Below, piece after piece: positions 1 to 5,959 of a stretch of DNA of 8,046 bases (within the stretch, counting starts at the first letter, position 1; every line of letters starts with the position of its first letter). Made by a program: the position numbers and the translations under genes. Origin of the DNA: an uncultured Thermomicrobiales bacterium (GTDB lineage: Bacteria > Chloroflexota > Chloroflexia > Thermomicrobiales > UBA6265); contig CADCWK010000093.1 in NCBI GenBank assembly GCA_902806375.1, positions 1 through 8,046 of the forward strand. The letters run 5' to 3'. The notes beneath the pieces are model-generated. The model worked only from the letters and a program-made list of their open reading frames with translations. It was not told where the DNA came from and did no database searches.

Positions 1-1
1 C

Positions 2-1288
2 GATGGCATCCAGCTCGCCGACCTCGATGGCGATGGCACGATCGGCTACATGCGCGTCAGGGACGTGGACGGGCCGTGGAAGGCGTCGACCAAGGACGAC
101 CGGGTGATGGTCCGGCGCGGCGCCGACGAGTTCGGCGGCGAGTACTACTTCGTCCACCCCGAGGGGCTGATCGACAACTTTGATGGTGGTGCCGTCAAGG
201 TCGCCCCGCCGAAGTGGGGGCTGGACCTCAACCGGAACATGCCCCGCGACTGGAAGCCGGAGTGGACGCAGAAGGGTGCCGGTCCGTACCCGCTCAGCGA
301 GCCGGAGACCCGCGCCGTCGCTGACTTCATCCTCGACCACCCCAACATCCACGGCTCCCAGCACTACCACACCCAGTCGCGGGTGATCCTGCGGGCGTCG
401 GCGCTGCGGCCGGACGACGAGCTGCCCGAGCACGACCTGGAGGCCTACAAGGCGATCGGGGCCATGGGCGAGGAGGAGACCGGCTACCGCTGCGTCTCGA
501 TCTTCCACGACTTCGCCTACGACAAGAAGAAGCCGATCTACGGCTCCTTCCAGGACTGGATGTTCGACTACGTCGGCGTCTTCGCCTTCGCGACCGAGCT
601 CTGGAGCCTGCCGATGGAGGCCGGTTGCGACGTGACTGACTTCATCAGGTGGCCCAAGGAGCGCGGCGAGGACGACGACCTGAAGATGCTGCACCTGCTC
701 GACCAGCAGGCGGGCGGGCGGGGCTTCACGCCGTGGCGCGCCTTCGATCACCCCCAGCTCGGGCCGGTCGAGATCGGCGGCTGGGACTTCAAGTTCGGTG
801 TCCAGAACCCGCCGGGTCCGTTCCTCGAGGGGGAGATCAACCGCAACGTCCCGTTCACCGTGCGGGCGATGGGCACGGCGCCGAAGCTCCGTGTCGTCGA
901 CGCCGGCGCCGAGGCGGTCGGTGAGGGCGTCTACCGCGTCTGGGCGACGATCGGCAACAGCGGCTTCCTGCCGACCTACGGGAGTGAGACGGCCCGCGCC
1001 ACCGGACAGCCCAAACCGATCCGGGTCTCGGTCGATCTGCCGGACGGCGCGTCGCTCGTCTCGGCCTCCGGCAAGGCGGAGCAGGAGATCGGGCACCTGG
1101 CCGGGCGGTCGGGCCAGCACACCGCCCTTGCCCAGCGCAGCGAGTACCCCAACCTCAGCCGCAAGTTGGTCGAGTGGGTAGTCACCGCCCCGGCCGGGAC
1201 GGCACTGACGATCACCGCCGGCACGCCCCGCGCTGGGACGGTCCGGACCACGGTCACCCTCGGCCAGGACGCCCGGAAGGACCAATAA
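2..1288 (+). CDS. M14-family zinc carboxypeptidase, 5'-truncated by the window edge
   Basis: This is the C-terminal 428 residues of a metallocarboxypeptidase; the frame is open from base 2, so the first in-frame ATG at 50 is internal. M14 enzymes use one zinc ion to remove residues from peptide C-termini. Counting from that ATG, visible family motifs are DLNRN (59-63, substrate-binding Asn/Arg), GPYPLSEPET (78-87), the third zinc ligand H107 in YHTQSRVIL, and the catalytic Glu E183 in ATELW. The HxxE zinc motif would lie upstream, outside the window. Residues from about 275 form a probable beta-rich C-terminal domain. A DLDGDG Asp-rich stretch at bases 20-37 precedes the ATG. No signal peptide can be judged, so secretion is unknown. 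It stops with TAA, 103 bases before the next gene. The family call is strong; the substrate is unknown. Confidence 0.9.
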   Translation, partial: DGIQLADLDGDGTIGYMRVRDVDGPWKASTKDDRVMVRRGADEFGGEYYFVHPEGLIDNFDGGAVKVAPPKWGLDLNRNMPRDWKPEWTQKGAGPYPLSEPETRAVADFILDHPNIHGSQHYHTQSRVILRASALRPDDELPEHDLEAYKAIGAMGEEETGYRCVSIFHDFAYDKKKPIYGSFQDWMFDYVGVFAFATELWSLPMEAGCDVTDFIRWPKERGEDDDLKMLHLLDQQAGGRGFTPWRAFDHPQLGPVEIGGWDFKFGVQNPPGPFLEGEINRNVPFTVRAMGTAPKLRVVDAGAEAVGEGVYRVWATIGNSGFLPTYGSETARATGQPKPIRVSVDLPDGASLVSASGKAEQEIGHLAGRSGQHTALAQRSEYPNLSRKLVEWVVTAPAGTALTITAGTPRAGTVRTTVTLGQDARKDQ

Positions 1289-1335
1289 CGCTTCACCGAT
1301 TTGATCGTTCACGTTGGCATGGTATGTCCTCTGCG

Positions 1336-1375
1336 TCTCGTGCCGTATGCGCGCTGGAGTCCGTCCGGCACGAGA
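1336..1375 (+). promoter_or_regulatory. Perfect 10-bp inverted repeat just before the RBS of the DUF3303-like gene
   Basis: TCTCGTGCCG (1336-1345) and CGGCACGAGA (1366-1375) are exact reverse complements around a 20-base loop. The stem ends three bases before the GGAGG ribosome binding site at 1379-1383. No T-run follows, so it is not a typical intrinsic terminator for the upstream carboxypeptidase. It could be a leader hairpin that controls translation or a split operator. A weak promoter candidate lies upstream (TTGATC at 1301-1306, TATGTC at 1323-1328, 16-base spacer), which I do not consider secure. Confidence 0.5.
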
Positions 1376-1391
1376 GATGGAGGTCATCGTC

Positions 1392-1682
1392 ATGCTGTTC
1401 TATTGCGAGTTCACGTGGTTTCCGGGAACGACGCGGGAAGCCGTCGCCCGTCGGACCGTCGAGCAGCACGACGCCGACCGTAACCACCCTGAGCGCATCC
1501 GGGGCTGGTACAACCTGGTCGGCGGTGGGTCCGGCTTCCTGATCGTCGACTACGACGACCCGAGGGAACTGACGGCGTTCCTGCAGCCCTACATGGACCT
1601 GATGAGCTTCGATGTCCGGGCAATCACCGAGAACGCCTACGCGGAGACGATCAGTGGCATGCGCGACGTCGCCGGGACCTGA
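1392..1682 (+). CDS. Small DUF3303-like protein
   Basis: A 96-residue soluble protein that looks like the DUF3303 family, small single-domain proteins of unknown function with a ferredoxin-like alpha/beta fold expected. Supporting features are the start MLFYCEFTW, the central RIRGWYNLVGGGSGFLIVDY strand-turn-strand region (about 35-54), the DDPREL helix start (55-60), and the closing PYMDLMSFDVRAI segment (66-78). I chose the ATG at 1392 because GGAGG lies eight bases upstream. Earlier in-frame starts at 1314 and 1377 run through the inverted repeat or overlap the RBS and add non-conserved residues. No signal peptide or membrane segment is visible. It sits alone between the carboxypeptidase and phosphoribosyltransferase genes, with gaps of 103 and 129 bases, so co-transcription is uncertain. 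No function can be assigned. Confidence 0.8.
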   Translation: MLFYCEFTWFPGTTREAVARRTVEQHDADRNHPERIRGWYNLVGGGSGFLIVDYDDPRELTAFLQPYMDLMSFDVRAITENAYAETISGMRDVAGT

Positions 1683-1811
1683 TGCGCCGCACCTGTGGTC
1701 CGCCGGCGTGGCTGTCTGACCATCACACGGGCTCGGCTGGTGGGGTCGATCTCCGCGGTCGGTCGTTCTGCCTGGCACCGGCCTGGGGGACGCCGTGATC
1801 GGTGACGCGCC

Positions 1812-2471
1812 GTGAGTGGACGGTATCGTGACCGCAGGTCGGCCGGGCGGGAACTCGCACGCGAACTCCTCGCGTACGCCGGGCGCCCAGATCTGCTCGT
1901 CCTCGCATTACCGCGGGGCGGCGTCCCGGTTGGGTTCGAGATCGCCCGTGCCCTCGGTGTTCCTCTCGACGTCATGCTCGTCCGCAAGCTCGGGGTACCG
2001 GGGTTCGATGAACTCGCCATGGGTGCCATCGCCTCCGGGGGCGTTCGCTTCCTGAATGAGGGCGTCATCCGGGAGCACCGGGTCCCCCGGGAGGCGATCG
2101 ACCACGTTACCGCCCGGGAGTGGCGAGAGCTCCAGCGGCGTGAGCGGCGCTACCGTGGTTCGCGTCAGGAACCATCGCTCACCGGGCGTACGGTGATGCT
2201 GGTCGACGACGGCCTCGCTACCGGGGCCACGATGCGGACGGCGATCGCGGCGGTCCGGGCCCGGGCGGCCGACAGGGTCACCATGGCCCTTCCGGTCGCC
2301 CCCCGGGATAGTTTCGACGCGCTGGCAGGTCTGGTCGACGACGCCGTCTGCCCCATGTTCCCCGAGCCGTTCGACGCCGTCGGGCGGTGGTACGACGACT
2401 TCACCTCGACGTCCGACGAAGAGGTGTGTGCACTCCTCGAGGAGATCAGAGATGACCAGCCCGCAGACTGA
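1812..2471 (+). CDS. Phosphoribosyltransferase-family protein
   Basis: A 219-residue type I phosphoribosyltransferase-fold protein, cytoplasmic. The PRPP-binding signature VMLVDDGLATGAT is at 128-140, a PRGG loop at 34-37 (within LALPRGGVPVGFE), and an Arg-Lys pair in VRKLGVPG at 58-59. The C-terminal PEPFDAVGRWYDDF (184-197) is typical of a stand-alone subfamily often annotated only as 'phosphoribosyltransferase'. The hood that defines a specific base is not recognisable, so the substrate is unknown. GTG start: GGTGA at 1801-1805 is six bases upstream and the protein begins with the conserved RYRDRRSAGRELA segment. Its last 20 bases overlap the next gene out of frame, which suggests translational coupling and a joint role. 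In Rv2030c of Mycobacterium tuberculosis the same two domain types are fused, as I recall. Confidence 0.92.
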   Translation: MSGRYRDRRSAGRELARELLAYAGRPDLLVLALPRGGVPVGFEIARALGVPLDVMLVRKLGVPGFDELAMGAIASGGVRFLNEGVIREHRVPREAIDHVTAREWRELQRRERRYRGSRQEPSLTGRTVMLVDDGLATGATMRTAIAAVRARAADRVTMALPVAPRDSFDALAGLVDDAVCPMFPEPFDAVGRWYDDFTSTSDEEVCALLEEIRDDQPAD

Positions 2472-3840
2472 CCGCACCGGCACCGGTTTCGGCACCCGGA
2501 TCGACGGTCGCCTCGGTCAGCGATCCAGCGACCTCGCGGGGGCTGTTCACCCCTGGGACGTCATGGGACCGGAGATCATGGACATCGTCGGCGACGCCCG
2601 GTACGTCCTGATCGGCGAGGCGTCACATGGTACCGAGGAGTTCTACCGCGAACGGGCGGAACTCACGAAGCGGCTGATCCTGGAGAAGGGGTTCACGGCG
2701 GTCGCGGTCGAGGCGGACTGGCCTGATGCCTACCGGGTGAACGAGTACGTGCGGGGCGGGCAGGCGGACGATAGCGCCGAGCAGGCCCTGGGTGGCTTCA
2801 AGCGATTCCCACAGTGGATGTGGCGCAATACCGTCGTGGTCGACTTCGTCGAGTGGCTCCGACGGCACAACGCGCGTGACGACGTCCCGGTGCAGACGGG
2901 GTTCTATGGCCTCGACCTCTACAGCCTGCAGGCATCGGTCGAAGCCGTCCTCGACTACCTGGACAGGATGGATCCGGAGGCGGCGGTCCGGGCCCGCCAG
3001 CGCTATGCCTGCTTCGATCATTTCGGAGAAGACGGCCAGAGTTACGGCTACGCCACGAACGCCGGAGTGATCGAGCCGTGTGAGGACGAGGTCGTCGCGC
3101 AGTTGCTCGAGCTGCAGCACCACTCCGCCGAGCTCGCCCGGAAGGGGATCGAGCACCCAGTGGACGCGGAGTTCGCCGCCGAGCAGAACGCCCGGCTCGT
3201 GATGAACGCAGAGGCCTACTACCGCTCGATGTTCCAGTGGGGCGCCTCCTCCTGGAACCTGCGCGACCGCCACATGGCAGAGACCCTGCGGGAACTAACC
3301 GCGTTCCTCGACCAGCGCCAACCAGAGACCAGGGTCGTCGTCTGGGCTCACAACTCGCACCTCGGCGACGCGCGGGCGACGGAGATGGGCTCGGGCGGCG
3401 AGCTGAACCTCGGTCAACTGGTCCGCGAACGGGTCGACGATGAGGCGGTGCTGATCGGGTTCAGCACCTATACCGGAACGGTGACCGCCGCGAACGACTG
3501 GGGAGACCCGGCGGAGCGCCGGCGGGTCCGACCCGGGCTGCCCGGGTCCTACGAATCGCTGTTCCACCAACTCGCCCAGGAGACGGGGGAACCCCGCTTC
3601 CTCCTGTCGCTGCGCGATCCGGCCCTGGCCGAGACCCTCGGACGGCGTCGTCTCCAGCGGGCGATCGGCGTGATCTATCGCCCGGACACTGAGCGCCAGA
3701 GCCACTACTTCCGGACCGACCTGACCAAGCAGTTCGACGCGATGATTCACCTGGACGAGACCGAGGCGCTGACGCCACTGGAGCGGACTCCGACGTGGGA
3801 GACGGGAGAGATCCCGGAGACCTTCCCGTCCACCCTCTAG
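2452..3840 (+). CDS. Erythromycin esterase family protein
   Basis: A 462-residue protein of the erythromycin esterase family (EreA/EreB-like fold). In EreB a Glu/His pair near the N-terminus is catalytic; here it is GEASHG (55-60) with E56 and H59 at the same three-residue spacing. A second His pair, H300 and H303 in WAHNSHL (298-304), fits the other active-site histidines. Other family segments are VEADWPDAYRVNEYVRG (86-102), FYGLDLYSLQASV (151-163) and GFSTYTGTVTAANDWG (336-351). The ATG at 2452 was chosen because GAGGAG at 2439-2444 lies seven bases before it; an in-frame start at 2428 would add eight residues and lacks this spacing. The gene overlaps the phosphoribosyltransferase by 20 bases. 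Most chromosomal members are not proven macrolide esterases, and this context does not suggest resistance. The true substrate is unknown. Confidence 0.92.
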   Translation: MTSPQTDRTGTGFGTRIDGRLGQRSSDLAGAVHPWDVMGPEIMDIVGDARYVLIGEASHGTEEFYRERAELTKRLILEKGFTAVAVEADWPDAYRVNEYVRGGQADDSAEQALGGFKRFPQWMWRNTVVVDFVEWLRRHNARDDVPVQTGFYGLDLYSLQASVEAVLDYLDRMDPEAAVRARQRYACFDHFGEDGQSYGYATNAGVIEPCEDEVVAQLLELQHHSAELARKGIEHPVDAEFAAEQNARLVMNAEAYYRSMFQWGASSWNLRDRHMAETLRELTAFLDQRQPETRVVVWAHNSHLGDARATEMGSGGELNLGQLVRERVDDEAVLIGFSTYTGTVTAANDWGDPAERRRVRPGLPGSYESLFHQLAQETGEPRFLLSLRDPALAETLGRRRLQRAIGVIYRPDTERQSHYFRTDLTKQFDAMIHLDETEALTPLERTPTWETGEIPETFPSTL

Positions 3841-3880
3841 GATGCGACCGGTCGGGCGAACCGTCTCGAGACGACAGTTC

Positions 3881-4786
3881 TCACGATGCCCGGCTGCCCT
3901 CGCCGGCTGGGGTCGGTGGGGGGCTGTCCTCCTCGTCCGGCTCGGCGATCCCGGTGAAGGTGCGGTACTGCGCCTCGAGGTACCGGCGCAGGCGGGGGAT
4001 GATGGTCAGCGTCGCCAGTGACTCGCGGAGCTGGCGCTCCTGGTCGGCGTCCGGGTGCTCCGACAGGGACGGGTAGATCTCCCGCGTCAGCGTCGAGCGG
4101 ATCGTCGCGATGCACGCCTCGACCGCTCGGGCGGTGGTCTGATCGAGGTGGATGCGGTGCTGGTTGAAGTACTCACCCAGCGCGAAAGCCGTCTCGCCGA
4201 CCTCGCGCCAGTTGTCCCAGCGCAGCAGCTCCGGCGCCAGGTCGGTCGGCACCCGGAACGACTCGCCCGGCAGCAGGATCGGGTTGGTCAGCGAGACGAT
4301 CGAGAACTCGACCCTCGCCAGCCGGTCGTAGAGCTCGCCGAGGATGTCGGCCCGGCGGACGAACAGCTCCGGCGAGTCCTCGCCGGCCACGGCAGCCAGC
4401 TGCGGCGTGGCCGCGCCGGCCTGGAGGGTGGCGAGTTCCTGCTCCCGCAGCGACTCGACGCGGGCATCGAGCTGCTCCCCGGACCGGCGAAGCTGTTCGA
4501 TGAGCTGGTCACGCTCCCGCTGGCTGGCCCGCTCGTTGGCCCGGATCTCGACCAGGGTCGCCTCCAGTTCGGATCGGCTGTCCTGGAGCGACACCAGCTG
4601 GGCACGATAGTCGTCGTAGACCCCGCGAAGGGCATCGGCCCGTTCCCGGGCCTCCGCCTCGGAGGCGCTGATCCGCTGCCGGTAGGACCCGGAGAACAGC
4701 TGCTGACCGGCCTCCCGGAAGGTGAAGACGATGCCACCGAGCAGCGCGATCAGGACCAGGGCCAGGACGATGGCGAGGGCTTCCAC
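3881..4786 (-). CDS. Membrane-anchored coiled-coil protein of unknown function
   Basis: I do not recognise this 301-residue protein. Residues 3-22 form one strongly hydrophobic helix; arginines after it (R24, R36, R38) and none before it suggest a cytoplasmic body. Residues 40-122 are rich in Glu, Arg, Gln and Leu with few helix breakers and look like a coiled coil. An Ala-rich linker follows (123-138), then a helical domain (140-280) with the segment LLRWDNWREVGETAFALGEY, and an acidic, Pro-rich tail. I chose the GTG at 4786 because it places the membrane helix at the N-terminus; GAGAG lies shortly upstream. In-frame ATGs at 4822 and 4864 are alternatives, but the one at 4864 lies inside a good -10 box and is unlikely. 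It is downstream of the Rieske gene by 147 bases and convergent with the esterase gene, 40 bases away. Confidence 0.82.
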   Translation of the reverse strand: MEALAIVLALVLIALLGGIVFTFREAGQQLFSGSYRQRISASEAEARERADALRGVYDDYRAQLVSLQDSRSELEATLVEIRANERASQRERDQLIEQLRRSGEQLDARVESLREQELATLQAGAATPQLAAVAGEDSPELFVRRADILGELYDRLARVEFSIVSLTNPILLPGESFRVPTDLAPELLRWDNWREVGETAFALGEYFNQHRIHLDQTTARAVEACIATIRSTLTREIYPSLSEHPDADQERQLRESLATLTIIPRLRRYLEAQYRTFTGIAEPDEEDSPPPTPAGEGSRAS

Positions 4787-4862
4787 TGGCGACTCTCTGC
4801 GACGCGCCGGGCAGCGCGCCATCACACCGGAACCACCCGCCGCGGCCGACAGGGCAGGGGCC

Positions 4863-4868
4863 ATTGTA
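4863..4868 (-). promoter_or_regulatory. Candidate -10 box for the coiled-coil gene
   Basis: TACAAT on the - strand matches the TATAAT consensus at five of six positions, in an otherwise GC-rich gap between the Rieske and coiled-coil genes. No good -35 hexamer is visible 16-18 bases upstream, although the upstream stretch 4891-4899 is unusually A/T-rich. Transcription would begin near 4856, leaving about 70 bases of leader before the GTG at 4786 and excluding the ATG at 4864 as a start. Confidence 0.38.
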
Positions 4869-4915
4869 GGCAGATTCGCCGTCTCCGTGCAGTTTTCTTC
4901 CGGTGGCAGTCGCGA

Positions 4916-4931
4916 ACGGTCCGGGGACCGT
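4916..4931 (-). terminator. Hairpin directly after the Rieske gene, possible terminator
   Basis: ACGGTCC and GGACCGT are exact reverse complements separated by two bases (in practice a 6-bp stem with a 4-base loop). The repeat begins two bases beyond the Rieske stop codon. The bases downstream on the - strand contain no T-run, so an intrinsic terminator is possible but not convincing. Its position before a candidate promoter supports a transcript boundary here. Confidence 0.4.
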
Positions 4932-4933
4932 CG

Positions 4934-5257
4934 CTACGGTTCGACCAGCGCGACCTGGACGACGTCGCCCTGGACGCGGACCCGGTAGGTCTCGATCGGT
5001 GTCACGACCGGCATCGCCGCCGGGGCACCGGTCCGGATGTCGAAGCAGCCGCCGTGGAGCGGGCACTCCAGGATGTCGCCCTCGATCGTCCCGTCCGACA
5101 GGGAGGCGTCGGCGTGGGTACACGTGTCGTTGACGGCGTAGTAGGTGCCGTCCAGGTTGATCAGGCAGACGGGGGTGTTGTGGACGTCGACGTAGGTCAT
5201 CTCGCCGGGCGCGAGGTCGCTGGTCCGGCCGACGGTGACGAAATCGGGATCACTCAT
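4934..5257 (-). CDS. Rieske [2Fe-2S] ferredoxin
   Basis: A 107-residue soluble Rieske protein, the size of ferredoxin components of ring-hydroxylating dioxygenases and of NirD-like proteins. Both halves of the cluster-binding motif are intact: CTHADASLSDG with C46 and H48, and CPLHGGCFD with C65 and H68. Two Cys and two His therefore bind one [2Fe-2S] cluster. No signal peptide or membrane anchor is present, so it differs from the Rieske subunit of bc complexes. The ATG at 5257 has GGAGA upstream at a rather long spacing, and the MSDPDFVTVG start matches family length. It lies 49 bases after sufU in the same direction, so co-transcription is likely. Small Rieske genes are known next to suf genes in Actinobacteria and relatives; their role there, as electron donor or cluster client, is not settled. 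No dioxygenase subunit is nearby. Confidence 0.93.
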   Translation of the reverse strand: MSDPDFVTVGRTSDLAPGEMTYVDVHNTPVCLINLDGTYYAVNDTCTHADASLSDGTIEGDILECPLHGGCFDIRTGAPAAMPVVTPIETYRVRVQGDVVQVALVEP

Positions 5258-5306
5258 GGGGTTCGTTGGTCTCCGGGCAATGACGGGTCAGTGCCTCAAC
5301 ACTCGG

Positions 5307-5699
5307 TCAGAGCTTGTCGTCGTCGATGCTGGTGGCGCCGGTCAGGCCGAGCTTGAGGGTCTTGAGGCCCAGGGTCGCGCACTTCATCCGGGCCGGGCTG
5401 ACGGGGATGCCGAGTTCCTCCAGCAGGTCCTCGCGGCTGAGCGCGATCGCCTCGGTCACGGGCCGCCCGACCACCATGTCGGTCAGGATCGAGGCCGACG
5501 CCTGCGACACGGCGCAGCCGCGGCCGTCGAAGGCGATCTCGCTGATGAGGCCGTCGTTGATTCGGACGTCAATCCGGATCTCGTCGCCGCAGAGAGGATT
5601 AGTCTCCTCGTGGGAGACATCGGCCGGGTCGAGACGGCCGTGGTGGTGCGGGTTCTTGTAATGGTCGAGGATGATCTCGCGGTAGATGCTGTCGGTCAT
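5307..5699 (-). CDS. sufU: SufU-type Fe-S cluster assembly scaffold / sulfur acceptor
   Basis: A 130-residue protein of the IscU/SufU family that accepts sulfur from SufS for Fe-S cluster assembly in the cytoplasm. Conserved residues are C37 and D39 in NPLCGDEI, C62 in GRGCAVSQASAS, and C107 in ARMKCATLGLKTL. The Arg-x-Lys-Cys form at the third Cys is SufU-like rather than IscU-like, where a His precedes the Cys. The C62-C107 distance is 45 residues, close to IscU and shorter than in Bacillus subtilis SufU, so the insertion usually cited as typical of SufU is missing. I chose the ATG at 5699: GGAGA is four bases upstream and MTDSIYREIILDHYKNP is the conserved N-terminus. The frame stays open upstream to about 5951, but that stretch is Ser/Arg/Pro-rich and has no family similarity. 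Confidence 0.93.
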   Translation of the reverse strand: MTDSIYREIILDHYKNPHHHGRLDPADVSHEETNPLCGDEIRIDVRINDGLISEIAFDGRGCAVSQASASILTDMVVGRPVTEAIALSREDLLEELGIPVSPARMKCATLGLKTLKLGLTGATSIDDDKL

Positions 5700-5770
5700 G
5701 GGGTCTCCGGGGTCGCGGGGTCCGGCGCTGGACGGGCGCCACGGGGTGCCGTGTTGCACGCAGCGTACCG

Positions 5771-5795
5771 CGTCCCACCGGTGCGATGTGGGACG
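5771..5795. repeat. 8-bp inverted repeat upstream of sufU
   Basis: CGTCCCAC (5771-5778) and GTGGGACG (5788-5795) are exact reverse complements with a 9-base loop. It lies about 70 bases before the sufU start on the - strand, where it could be a leader hairpin or an operator. No clear promoter is visible around it. Confidence 0.4.
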
Positions 5796-5830
5796 GATTC
5801 CCATCCATGACCCTGAACGACTGGACGTGA

Positions 5831-5865
5831 ACGGACCCCGCTGCCGGGAGGCGAGCGGGGTCCGT
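5831..5865 (-). terminator. Strong 12-bp hairpin between sufS and sufU
   Basis: ACGGACCCCGCT (5831-5842) and AGCGGGGTCCGT (5854-5865) pair perfectly over 12 bases. The 11-base loop can itself form a GCC/GGC mini-stem. It is the most stable inverted repeat I see in the window and sits 95 bases after the sufS stop codon. On the - strand it is followed by TCACGTCC rather than a T-run, so it may be a U-less or partial terminator, an mRNA-stabilising 3' structure, or an attenuator that sets sufU levels relative to sufS. Confidence 0.55.
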
Positions 5866-5903
5866 AACTGACTTGCGGGTGGAGCACTGGAGAGGGACGC
5901 GAC

Positions 5904-5933
5904 GGATCGGGACATCGCCCCTGAGCCCGATCC
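5904..5933. repeat. 8-bp inverted repeat just downstream of sufS
   Basis: GGATCGGG (5904-5911) and CCCGATCC (5926-5933) are exact reverse complements around a 14-base loop. It begins 26 bases after the sufS stop codon. There is no T-run on either side. It may work together with the stronger hairpin 38 bases further downstream on the - strand. Confidence 0.4.
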
Positions 5934-5959
5934 ATTCATGGCCGGGCACAAGCGACACG

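Noticed and set aside
1908..2495. Long - strand frame opposite the phosphoribosyltransferase gene
   Set aside because: It is antisense to a gene with clear PRPP-binding motifs and shows no motifs of its own.
3863..3872. GTCTCGAGAC palindrome between the convergent esterase and coiled-coil genes
   Set aside because: It has no loop of its own and no T-run on either side, so it is a poor terminator. A 10-base palindrome is not rare enough to call a site.
4055..5356. A 433-residue open frame on the + strand
   Set aside because: It runs antisense through the coiled-coil and Rieske genes. Its product is low-complexity (Arg/Gly/Asp/Val-rich), while the - strand frames have clear domain motifs. It is a GC-rich shadow frame.
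5700..5951. In-frame upstream extension of sufU to a TTG at 5951
   Set aside because: The added 84 residues are Ser/Arg/Pro-rich, cross the strong inverted repeats and have no family similarity. The ATG at 5699 has a ribosome binding site and the conserved N-terminus.
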